From assembly GCA_030836725.1 (NCBI GenBank), contig JAUPLV010000018.1:1-21212 (forward strand): a stretch of DNA of 21,212 nt, given 5' to 3'. The DNA is from Pseudomonadota bacterium. Lineage in GTDB: Bacteria; Pseudomonadota; Gammaproteobacteria; Burkholderiales; Thiobacillaceae. Below are positions 6,885-13,008 of this stretch, one piece after another. The stretch's first letter is position 1. Each line of letters begins with the position of its first letter. Below the pieces are notes generated by a model. It was given only the letters and a program-made list of their open reading frames with translations. It searched no databases and was not told the DNA's origin. The translations under genes and the position numbers were made by a program.

Positions 6885-7604
6885 TTAAATCATGCCGCCA
6901 TTGACCGAGATGATCTGGCCGCTGATGTAACCCGCCTGCTCCGAGGCGAGAAAGCCGACCAGGTCCGCCACCTCTTCCGGGCGGCCGGCGCGCTTCATCG
7001 GCACCATGCCGGCGATGGCCTTGGCGTCGAACACGCCGTCGATCATGTCGGTCTGGATGATGCCCGGCGCCACGGCATTGACCGTCACCCCGCGGCTGGC
7101 GAGTTCCAGCGACAGCGATTTGGTCGCGGCGTGCAGCGCGCCCTTGGCGGCCGAATAATTGACCTGACCGCGGTTGCCGGTGATTCCGGCGATGGAAGTG
7201 ATGTTGACGATGCGTCCCCAGCGGCTGCGCAGCATCGGCATCGTCAGCGGCTGGGTGACGTTGAAGAATCCGCTGAGCGCCACATCCAGCACGCCGTGCC
7301 ACTGCGCCGCGCTCATGCCCGGAAAGACGGCATCGTCGTGGATGCCGGCGTTGTTCACCAGCACCTGGATCGGGCTGTCGGCAATGAGTGCTTCGAGTTT
7401 GGCGCGGCTGGCGGCGGCGTCGGTGACGTCGAAGGCGATGGCCTCGGCCTGGCCGCCGCTCTTCCCGATTTCCTCCGCCAGCGCCAGGGCGCCGGCCAGG
7501 TTGCGGTTGGCGTGGATGTAGACGTAACAGCCGTCGGCGGCGAGACGGCGGCAGATCGCCGAACCGATGCCGCCGCTGCCGCCGGTGACCAGCGCGCGTT
7601 TCAT
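6885..7604 (-). CDS. 3-oxoacyl-ACP reductase, FabG family (ApeQ-like)
   Basis: This 239-residue short-chain dehydrogenase reduces beta-ketoacyl-ACP to beta-hydroxyacyl-ACP with NADPH. It has the Rossmann glycine motif TGGSGGIG (7-14), NNAG (84-87) and the catalytic Ser137, Tyr150 and Lys154 (ITS, then VNYSAAKGAL). The C-terminal ISVNGGMI is typical of FabG. It is the last gene of the long minus-strand operon and would serve as the dedicated ketoreductase of polyene extension. The start at 7604 overlaps the dehydratase stop as ATGA. The frame is open further upstream, but that part is the dehydratase gene read in another frame. Confidence 0.93.
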   Translation of the reverse strand: MKRALVTGGSGGIGSAICRRLAADGCYVYIHANRNLAGALALAEEIGKSGGQAEAIAFDVTDAAASRAKLEALIADSPIQVLVNNAGIHDDAVFPGMSAAQWHGVLDVALSGFFNVTQPLTMPMLRSRWGRIVNITSIAGITGNRGQVNYSAAKGALHAATKSLSLELASRGVTVNAVAPGIIQTDMIDGVFDAKAIAGMVPMKRAGRPEEVADLVGFLASEQAGYISGQIISVNGGMI

Positions 7605-8050
7605 GTCGAACCCTCCAGTTTGTCTGCATCCAGAACCACCGCCGCGCGGCCACTGAGCAGCACGCGTCCGGCGGCGCTGACGCGGAAGCCGTAAAGAATG
7701 GTGTTGTCGTCGCCGGACAGGCGCTCCGCCTCGACATCGAGGTCGGCGGCGATGTCGTCCAGCCGCGCGGCATGCAGCTCGATGCCGCGCACGCTGGCCA
7801 GATAGCCGGCGCGCGGCGCGCCGTCGGCCGCCGCCAGCAGCGCGCCGTGGGCGGCCATGGCCTGCGCCGCGTACTCGATGCCGCAGGCCGCGCCCAGGCG
7901 GTCGTGTGCACGCAGGGGGTTGTCCGGGGCGCGGTGGCTGCTCGCCGTGCAACGGATGCATTGGGCATCCCAATCGGCGACCGCATCGAGCAGGCACATG
8001 CTGCCCTGGTGTGGCAGGTGGGCGAGCAGCCAGGCGTGGTCTAGCGGCAT
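7601..8050 (-). CDS. 3-hydroxyacyl-ACP dehydratase, hotdog fold (ApeP-like)
   Basis: The 149-residue product resembles the ApeP-type dehydratases of aryl-polyene clusters. These remove water from beta-hydroxyacyl-ACP without a following enoyl reduction, leaving the double bond. LLAHLPHQGSMCLLDAV (8-24) holds the presumed catalytic His14. GIEYAAQAMAAHGA (57-70) holds the presumed Glu59. I chose the ATG at 8050. The frame continues six codons to a TTG at 8068 (giving MPLPLP), but that part is three tandem GGGCAA hexamers at the edge of the palindromic repeat. No Shine-Dalgarno is visible, and the gene is cut off from the upstream ketosynthase genes by the DUF559 insertion. It overlaps the ketoreductase gene by ATGA. 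Confidence 0.82.
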   Translation of the reverse strand: MPLDHAWLLAHLPHQGSMCLLDAVADWDAQCIRCTASSHRAPDNPLRAHDRLGAACGIEYAAQAMAAHGALLAAADGAPRAGYLASVRGIELHAARLDDIAADLDVEAERLSGDDNTILYGFRVSAAGRVLLSGRAAVVLDADKLEGST

Positions 8051-8068
8051 GGGCAAGGGCAAGGGCAA
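8051..8068. repeat. Three tandem GGGCAA hexamers
   Basis: GGGCAA occurs three times without gaps at 8051-8056, 8057-8062 and 8063-8068, between the dehydratase start codon and the inverted repeat. The last copy runs into the repeat arm. They replace the place where a ribosome binding site would be expected and may reflect slippage at the element border. Confidence 0.7.
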
Positions 8069-8162
8069 ATCCCCCCTAGCCCCCCTTTTTCAAAGGGGGG
8101 AACCACTGCACACCGCGTTGACCTCCCCCTTTGAAAAAGGGGGATTGAGGGGGATTTGCCTT
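8063..8162. repeat. Paired-hairpin (REP/BIME-like) inverted repeat
   Basis: Two arms of about 38 nt are inverted relative to each other around a 22-nt centre. Each arm has AAATCCCCC, a short A/T break, CCCCC, TTTTT, CAAA and GGGGG. Each arm is also a hairpin by itself: CCCCCCTTT (8080-8088), loop TTC, AAAGGGGGG (8092-8100) on the left; CCCCCTTT (8125-8132), loop GAA, AAAGGGGG (8136-8143) on the right. Read on the plus strand the arms give the peptide pattern SPLAPLFQRGE and SPFEKGGLRGI, which I recall as a widespread translated signature of dispersed repeats in many bacterial genomes. It begins about 10 bp after the DUF559 stop and would form a strong RNA structure inside the operon. Confidence 0.9.
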
Positions 8163-8171
8163 TGATTTTTC

Positions 8172-8531
8172 TCACATCCGCCCCGTCACCGCTTCATCTA
8201 TCGCTGCCAGAACCGCATCCGTTTCCAGCAGCACCTGCCGATCATCAAACCGCAACACCCGCAAGCTTAGGCCTGCCAAAGCGGCATCACGAGCCCGATC
8301 TTTGGCCTGATGCCCGGTTTCGAAATGCTGACTGCCATCAAGCTCGACAACCAGCTTCGCTGCCGGGCAGTAAAAGTCCACGATGAACGCGAGCAATGGC
8401 TTTTGCCGATAGAACTGCACATTCTGTATCTGTTTGCGTCGGATACGCTGCCACAGCACTTGTTCGGCATCGGTCATGCCGGTTCTGAGCGCGCGCGCCG
8501 GTTCTTTCAATATTTTGCGGTAGGGCTCCAT
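8172..8531 (-). CDS. DUF559 (Vsr-like) endonuclease-domain protein
   Basis: The 119-residue protein is a full-length DUF559 member, a family with the PD-(D/E)xK-type fold related to very-short-patch-repair endonuclease. Visible blocks are LRTGMTDAEQVLWQRIRRKQ, then IVDFYCPAAKLVVELDGSQH with the presumed metal-binding Asp and Glu, then LRVLRFDDRQVL. The cellular function of DUF559 proteins is not established. Base composition is visibly lower in GC than the neighbouring genes, which suggests later arrival. Its ATG (8529-8531) overlaps the stop of the ketosynthase-like gene as TGATG, so it rides on operon transcription. The paired palindromic repeat lies directly downstream. It has no evident role in pigment synthesis. 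Confidence 0.9.
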   Translation of the reverse strand: MEPYRKILKEPARALRTGMTDAEQVLWQRIRRKQIQNVQFYRQKPLLAFIVDFYCPAAKLVVELDGSQHFETGHQAKDRARDAALAGLSLRVLRFDDRQVLLETDAVLAAIDEAVTGRM

Positions 8532-9334
8532 CAGCCGCGATTCTCGGGTTCGACCCTTATCGCCAGGCTCAGCGGCGCCAGGTAGTCCAGCACGACACGC
8601 GTTTCCATCCCGCGCGCCACGGCCCGCAGCAACGGCAGCCCGCGCGCCGTGGGGATGGCGCGGCGCAGGGCTTCGAGTTCGGGCTCGGCCAGCGCATCGG
8701 GCGCGGCGTCACTCAGGCTGAGCTCGATCCGCGCCAGCGAGCGCGCGCTGCGTTCGGGCATCAGCGCCAGGGCGATGCCGAATGCGGAAGGGAGCGGGCG
8801 CTTGGCGTGCAGCGGTTCGGGGTAGGGCATGTCGTAGGCGATCAGCAGGGTTCCCCAGCCATCGACCGCGACCTGGGTCATCGCCTCCAGCAGGCCGGCG
8901 CCGAAACTGCCGTCATGGGCGCACAGCACCGTGGCCGGGGTCATGGCGCCGGAGGCGATGCCCCAGTAGCCGGCCGGGGCGTTGTGCACCGAATTGTGGA
9001 AACGGGTCGGCGAGATGTGGCGGTCGTCGGAAGCCAGCACCTTGCAGAGGGCATCGCAATTGTCGTTGTCGGCGCCGGAGGAGGAGAACACCGCGGCCAG
9101 TTGCCGGGCATCGAGTTGCCCGTTGGCGCACGCCTCCTGTCCCACGGCCAGCGCGACCTTGATCGCGAGGCCGGTGCGCCGGCGCTCGGCGGGGGGCAGC
9201 GACTGCGGCGCGGGCACGGCGAGGGGCCGCGCTTCATAGGGGAGGGCGCCCGCCAGGATGGGTCGCGCCGCGGGCCAGTTGTCGAGTCCGGGGCCGAGCA
9301 GGCCGATGCCGTCGAGGTAGGCGGTCAGCTTCAT
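8531..9334 (-). CDS. Ketosynthase-like chain-length factor (ApeC-like)
   Basis: The 267-residue protein matches the short ketoacyl-synthase-like proteins of aryl-polyene clusters (Ketoacyl-synt_2 type). The block FHNSVHNAPAGYWGIASGA (112-130) and GSFGAGLLEAMTQV (142-155) are typical. The Cys-His-His triad of a working ketosynthase is not laid out in the usual way, so it probably acts as the non-condensing partner in a KS/CLF heterodimer, as shown for ApeO/ApeC in enterobacterial APE synthesis. Its start overlaps the ketosynthase stop as ATGA, consistent with equimolar partners. Its own TGA overlaps the DUF559 start. Confidence 0.85.
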   Translation of the reverse strand: MKLTAYLDGIGLLGPGLDNWPAARPILAGALPYEARPLAVPAPQSLPPAERRRTGLAIKVALAVGQEACANGQLDARQLAAVFSSSGADNDNCDALCKVLASDDRHISPTRFHNSVHNAPAGYWGIASGAMTPATVLCAHDGSFGAGLLEAMTQVAVDGWGTLLIAYDMPYPEPLHAKRPLPSAFGIALALMPERSARSLARIELSLSDAAPDALAEPELEALRRAIPTARGLPLLRAVARGMETRVVLDYLAPLSLAIRVEPENRG

Positions 9335-10527
9335 TGCGCGCGCGCCAGGATCAGGCTGCAGTTGGTGCCGCCGAATCCGAACGAGTTGCTGAGCACCCGG
9401 CGCGGCGCGCCTGGCCGGTTCGCGGTCAGGTACTGGATGGGGATGTCCGGGTCGACGCGGCGGGTGTTGACCCCGCCCGGCAGGAAACCCCGCTGCAGCG
9501 CCAGGGCGCCGATGACCGCCTCCAGGCCGCCGGCCGCGCCCAGGGTGTGGCCGGTCGCGCCCTTGGTCGAGCTGCACGGCACGGCGTCGCCGAACAGCGC
9601 GGCCACGGCGCGGCCCTCGGCCGCATCGTTGCTCGGCGTCGCGGTGCCGTGCAGGTTGATGTAGTCGATGTCGGCGGGATGCAGGCCCGCCGACTTCAGC
9701 GCGGCGGCCATCGCCATGCGCGCGCCCAGACCTTCCGGGTGCGGCGACGACATGTGATGGGCGTCGCTCGATTCGCCCGAACCCAGCAGCAGCACGGCAT
9801 CGGCATCGAGGCTGTCGGTCGGGCGCTGCAGCAGGATGAAGGCGGCCGCCTCGCCGATGGAGAGGCCGTTGCGGTCCGCGTCGTAGGGGCGGCAGGGCTC
9901 GGACGAGAGCAGTTCCAGCGAGTTGAAGCCGTACAGGGTGGTCAGGCACAAGGAATCGACGCCGCCGACGATGGCGGCGTCGATGAGGCCGGCCGCGATC
10001 ATCCGCGACGCCGAGGCGAACACCTTGGCGCTCGACGAGCAGGCGGTGGAAACCACCGCGGCCGGGCCTTCCAGATTGAAGGCGCTGCGAACGAAATCGG
10101 CCACCGAATACGTGTTGTGCGTGGTGCGATAGTGGAAGTCGTCGGGCAGGGCGCCGCTCACCGGGTCGCGGCGGCGATAGGCCTGCTCGGTCTGCAGGAT
10201 GCCGGAGGTGCTGGTGCCGAGCAGCACGCCGACCCGCCGGCGACCATGGCGTGCAATGGCTGATTCGACGGCCGCACTGAATCCATCCTGCCGCAGCCCC
10301 AGCCAGGCGAGGCGGTTGTTGCGGCATTCGTAGTCGGCGAGGCCAGCCGGCAAGGGGGACCGATCGAGGCCGGCCACTTCGCCGATATACGTCGTCAGGT
10401 CGGTCACCGTCTCGAAGGCGCAGGGCGCGAGCCCGCTCTGTTGCGCGTGCAAGGCCGCCAGCGTCGCCTCCAGGCCGTGGCCAAGGCAGCTTGCAGCGGT
10501 GAAATGGGCGAGATGGAGCGGGGTCAC
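9331..10527 (-). CDS. Beta-ketoacyl-ACP synthase, FabF-like (APE ketosynthase)
   Basis: The 398-residue condensing enzyme extends the aryl-primed chain with malonyl-ACP. The catalytic triad is complete: Cys163 in STACSSS, His293 in NLHGTATPSND and His327 in GATGHTLGAAGG, and the C-terminal NSFGFGGTNCSL block is present. The start is GTG at 10527 (TPLHLAHFTAASCLGHG). Codons 9-24 lie in a 48-bp exact repeat (10457-10504) whose second copy is at 11350-11397 upstream of the methyltransferase. The gene follows the methyltransferase by 33 bp and overlaps the chain-length factor by ATGA. It is the central polyene-forming enzyme of the window. Confidence 0.93.
   Translation of the reverse strand: MTPLHLAHFTAASCLGHGLEATLAALHAQQSGLAPCAFETVTDLTTYIGEVAGLDRSPLPAGLADYECRNNRLAWLGLRQDGFSAAVESAIARHGRRRVGVLLGTSTSGILQTEQAYRRRDPVSGALPDDFHYRTTHNTYSVADFVRSAFNLEGPAAVVSTACSSSAKVFASASRMIAAGLIDAAIVGGVDSLCLTTLYGFNSLELLSSEPCRPYDADRNGLSIGEAAAFILLQRPTDSLDADAVLLLGSGESSDAHHMSSPHPEGLGARMAMAAALKSAGLHPADIDYINLHGTATPSNDAAEGRAVAALFGDAVPCSSTKGATGHTLGAAGGLEAVIGALALQRGFLPGGVNTRRVDPDIPIQYLTANRPGAPRRVLSNSFGFGGTNCSLILARAQ
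10457..10504. repeat. 48-bp direct repeat, copy in the intact ketosynthase
   Basis: This 48-bp stretch is identical to 11350-11397, in the same orientation and 893 bp apart. In the ketosynthase frame it covers Phe9 to Leu23 and part of Ala24. The two copies flank the methyltransferase gene. Confidence 0.95.
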
Positions 10528-10560
10528 AAAACGGGCTGGGTGGAAGGTCAGGGGCGAATT

Positions 10561-11280
10561 TTAGCCCAGCCGGGCGATCAGCATGACGTTGGCGAAAGGC
10601 AGGCCGCCGTTCATGTCGGTCGTCTCGACATGGAAGCCGAGCGATTCCAGCGCCCGTTTCCATTCGCGCAGGGGGCGACCGTGGGTAGGCGGCAGGCCGT
10701 TGCCGCGAAAGAAGGCGACCATCCGGTCGACCCAGTCGCTGAGCTTGAAGGCCAGGCCGGCATCGCTATCGCCGACGCGGGTGACGAGCAGGCCGTTGGC
10801 GGGCAACGCGGCGCGTACCCGGCGCAGCACCTCGTCCTGGGCGGGGATGTCGACGTAGTGCAAAACGTCCATGATCACCACGACGTCGGCCTGACCGAAA
10901 TCAACATGGCGTATGTCGCCCTGCTCGAAGCGGGCCGGGGCGCCGAGGGCGGTTTGCGCGCGCCGGATGTCGTTGCCCAGCAAATCGACGCCGCGAATGT
11001 CCGCGGGCTGGCCGGGGGCGGGCCATCCCGCGGGCCATTCGCCGGTCGCATAAATTTGGCGGGCGGCAAGCAGCCAGGCGGCGAGCAGGCCCTGGCCGCA
11101 GCCGAGGTCGAGGATGCGCGCGTTGTCCGGAATCAGGCCGTGTTCCAGCAGGCCGGGAAACATCGGGTCGCTGCCGAGCTTGCCGCGGGCGAAGTGGTAG
11201 GCGAAGCGGCCGGCGGCGCGGTAGCGCTGGCTGGCGAGATCGACGAGGCGCTGGTGGAGGGCGTGCGGGCAGGGGTTCAT
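10561..11280 (-). CDS. Class I SAM-dependent methyltransferase
   Basis: The 239-residue protein has SAM motif I as ILDLGCGQG (56-64), an acidic strand-2 end (RGVDLLGND, 96-104), GDIRH (121-125) and the motif-IV region VVVIMDVLHYVD (133-144). Methyltransferases of this kind occur in APE clusters and methylate the aryl head group; I infer that role. It starts with MNPCPHALHQRLVDLASQ. The frame is open back to a TTG at 11454, but the upstream part crosses the ketosynthase fossil in another frame and looks non-coding. The ATG at 11280 overlaps the TGA of the fossil frame as ATGA. It is flanked by the two 48-bp repeats, which suggests it was acquired or re-joined here. Confidence 0.85.
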   Translation of the reverse strand: MNPCPHALHQRLVDLASQRYRAAGRFAYHFARGKLGSDPMFPGLLEHGLIPDNARILDLGCGQGLLAAWLLAARQIYATGEWPAGWPAPGQPADIRGVDLLGNDIRRAQTALGAPARFEQGDIRHVDFGQADVVVIMDVLHYVDIPAQDEVLRRVRAALPANGLLVTRVGDSDAGLAFKLSDWVDRMVAFFRGNGLPPTHGRPLREWKRALESLGFHVETTDMNGGLPFANVMLIARLG

Positions 11281-11420
11281 GGGGCGGCGGAATGAAGGCG
11301 GAACGGCGGGTGACGGTGCGCAGTCCCCGTGCCTGCGCGGATTCGAGCAGCCAGCGTCGCCTCCAGGCCGTGGCCAAGGCAGCTTGCAGCGGTGAAAGGG
11401 GAAAGGCAGAGCGAATTCAA
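11277..11420 (-). pseudogene. Truncated 5' remnant of the ketosynthase gene
   Basis: Read from a TTG at 11420 this gives NSLCLSPFTAASCLGHG and continues LEATLAA. It aligns without gaps, from the start codon onward, to the intact ketosynthase start TPLHLAHFTAASCLGHG at 10527. Residues 9-25 are identical, residues 4 and 6 also match, and codons 9-24 are exact at DNA level. After Ala25 the similarity stops, and the frame runs without homology for 22 codons to a TGA that overlaps the methyltransferase start. This is what remains when a gene is cut after about 25 codons. It may still be translated as a 47-residue peptide and so couple the methyltransferase. Confidence 0.65.
11350..11397. repeat. 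48-bp direct repeat, copy in the ketosynthase remnant
   Basis: Exact copy of 10457-10504, same orientation. Homologous recombination between the copies would delete the methyltransferase and leave a complete ketosynthase gene starting with the remnant's codons. Confidence 0.95.
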
Positions 11421-11477
11421 CAGGTAAACCCATCCAGATGTAGTGCGTTTTCAATCAATCCCACAGGCCCGTATTCT

Positions 11478-12155
11478 TCAAATCCGGCCGGGTGTTCGCG
11501 CTGCGGATGCACGGTGACGCAATGACAGCCAGGCCGCCACCCCCCCCAGCATAAGGCCGCCCCACACATCGACCGCCACATGCTGGCGGGTGGCGAGGGT
11601 GGAATAAATGATACCGATGCACCACATCCAGCTGAATAGCCGACTCCACCGCGGCGCGTCGAATCGGCGCAGCAGGTGATCCAGCCAGACACCAGAAAAC
11701 AAGGCGGTGGCGACATGCAGCGAAGGAAAGGCATTGCCCGCAGCATCGACGTTTTTAAGGAAATCCACGCCAGGATACCGGGCCCAGTCGATATCGGCAG
11801 CGGGGACCGCGGTGGGCCAGAAGTAAAAAACAATCAGCCCCGTAAGGCAGGTTCCGGCCATCGCCATGCCATAGCGATAGAGTTCGCGTGGCGTGGCGAG
11901 CAATGCCGGGGGCAGGGAGACATATACCCACAATGAGACATACAGCGGCATCGCCCACGGCTGAAAACCGATCATCCGATCCAGCCAGGTAAAGGGCATC
12001 ACCGTGGTCGGGTAGGCTGGGGCTTTGAGCACGTAGAAATACGCACCGAAAAAGAAGCCGATAAAAAGCGGCGTTCCGATCCCTTTCAGAAGCACATGCC
12101 GGGTGGCGACCGCTGCAATCCGCCGGTACCAGGGGGCTTGCTGGGAGTTTTTCAA
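11478..12155 (-). CDS. PAP2-superfamily membrane protein (PAP2_3-like)
   Basis: The 225-residue integral membrane protein has the second and third PAP2 signatures: NAFPSLHVAT (141-150) and STLATRQHVAVDVWGG (185-200), with presumed catalytic His147 and His192 and Asp196. The first signature, KxxxxxxRP, is not seen. This resembles the inositol-phosphorylceramide-synthase-like branch, which exchanges or removes phospho-head groups of lipids. About five or six hydrophobic segments are visible. The start is TTG at 12155, preceded by GGAGA (12163-12167) at a spacing of seven. The TTG overlaps the stop of an 18-residue ORF as TTGA. A role in the lipid head group of the pigment is inferred from context only. 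Confidence 0.82.
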   Translation of the reverse strand: MKNSQQAPWYRRIAAVATRHVLLKGIGTPLFIGFFFGAYFYVLKAPAYPTTVMPFTWLDRMIGFQPWAMPLYVSLWVYVSLPPALLATPRELYRYGMAMAGTCLTGLIVFYFWPTAVPAADIDWARYPGVDFLKNVDAAGNAFPSLHVATALFSGVWLDHLLRRFDAPRWSRLFSWMWCIGIIYSTLATRQHVAVDVWGGLMLGGVAAWLSLRHRASAARTPGRI

Positions 12156-12208
12156 GGACTGTTCTCCGGGGGGCGGCAGCGCCGACCCATGCGCAGGGCG
12201 CCGGTCAT
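12152..12208 (-). other. 18-codon linker ORF between deacetylase and PAP2 genes
   Basis: This ORF (MTGALRMGRRCRPPENSP) starts with an ATG that overlaps the deacetylase stop as ATGA and ends with a TGA that overlaps the PAP2 TTG as TTGA. It fills the 49-bp gap exactly. It could pass ribosomes from one gene to the next. The product itself is probably irrelevant. Confidence 0.35.
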
Positions 12209-13008
12209 GAAAGGGCGTCTCGCAGGCGGACAAAACGCAGCCCGGCGGCGGCGGCCGACTCCAGCACGGCAGGCAGCACGTCGAGAATAACCGGAACGCC
12301 GCGGGGCGACCGGGCAGCATTGCCATCGTGCAGCAGCAAAATGGCGCCCCCCCGCAGCTCGCGCAGCAGCGCATTCCTGACCCGCTCGGCATCGCCGATC
12401 CGGGTGTCGAACCCCCGCGCCGACCAACTGGCGAGCGTCAAGTCGAGTCGCGCCAGCACGGGGTCGAGAAAAGGATTGCGCAAGCCGGCAGGGGCGCGAA
12501 AAAACATGGGGCGCTGGCCGGTAATCCGGCTGAGGGTATCTTGCGCGGCCTGCAGTTCGCGCAAGAAACCACGCGGGCCCAGCAGGGAAAAATGATGGCG
12601 GTGGTGCTGGCTGTGGTTTTCAACGGAATGGCCGCGGCGGACGATTTCCCGGCATACATCCGGATAGCGTGCCACTTTTTCGCCGACGCAGAAAAAGGTG
12701 GCGCGTGCGGCATGGCGATCCAGAATATCCAGCACCTGCGGGGTGACGAGGGGGTCGGGGCCATCGTCGATGGTCAGGGCGATTTCGTTTCTGGCGGCGG
12801 CGGCGGCGGGCAGCCGCGTCCAGTTCGGCCCCAGCCAGTTGCTGCGCGGCCACAGGCCGGCGGCGGTCAGCAGCAGGTGGTTGATGACCACGGCGCCCAG
12901 CGCCCAGCGCCATTGCGCGGGTTCGGCGATCGCGGCCACCAGTGCCAGGCCATGCAGCGCGACGGATGCGCGGATCAACAGCGTGGGGTGCCAGGCCGAA
13001 TTAAACAT
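12205..13008 (-). CDS. Polysaccharide deacetylase family protein (NodB domain), membrane-anchored
   Basis: The product has two hydrophobic N-terminal segments (about 10-30 and 35-53) and a NodB-type carbohydrate esterase 4 domain. The metal/catalytic motif is LTIDDGPDP (78-86), the metal-binding histidines are in GHSVENHS (126-133, His127 and His132), FRAPAGLRNP (170-179) is the groove motif, and LLLHDGN (224-230) holds the late His. The family removes N- or O-acetyl groups from sugars. In this cluster it may trim the sugar that carries the pigment. I chose the ATG at 13008, which overlaps the exporter stop by 8 bp. In-frame starts at 13023 (ATG) and 13038 (TTG) are possible, and none has a clear ribosome site. 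Confidence 0.85.
   Translation of the reverse strand: MFNSAWHPTLLIRASVALHGLALVAAIAEPAQWRWALGAVVINHLLLTAAGLWPRSNWLGPNWTRLPAAAAARNEIALTIDDGPDPLVTPQVLDILDRHAARATFFCVGEKVARYPDVCREIVRRGHSVENHSQHHRHHFSLLGPRGFLRELQAAQDTLSRITGQRPMFFRAPAGLRNPFLDPVLARLDLTLASWSARGFDTRIGDAERVRNALLRELRGGAILLLHDGNAARSPRGVPVILDVLPAVLESAAAAGLRFVRLRDALS

Noticed and set aside
8063..8162. Operon terminator
   Set aside because: The hairpins are strong, but neither strand shows a proper T-run after a stem on the operon strand, and two operon genes follow. The double, inverted arrangement fits a dispersed repeat better.
8063..8162. CRISPR-like repeats
   Set aside because: Only two copies, in inverted orientation, with no regular spacers and no cas genes.
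8531..9334. Chain-length-factor gene as a broken ketosynthase
   Set aside because: The short length and altered active-site region are normal for the ApeC-type partner proteins, and the gene overlaps its ketosynthase by ATGA.
11281..11454. N-terminal extension of the methyltransferase to a TTG at 11454
   Set aside because: The extension reads the ketosynthase remnant out of frame and has no resemblance to methyltransferase N-termini.
11417..11833. Alternative frame overlapping the PAP2 gene with a natural-looking tail (EEYGPVGLIENALHLDG)
   Set aside because: The PAP2 frame has all motifs, so most of this frame is a shadow. The tail region beyond the PAP2 stop is too short to claim a gene or a frameshifted C-terminus.
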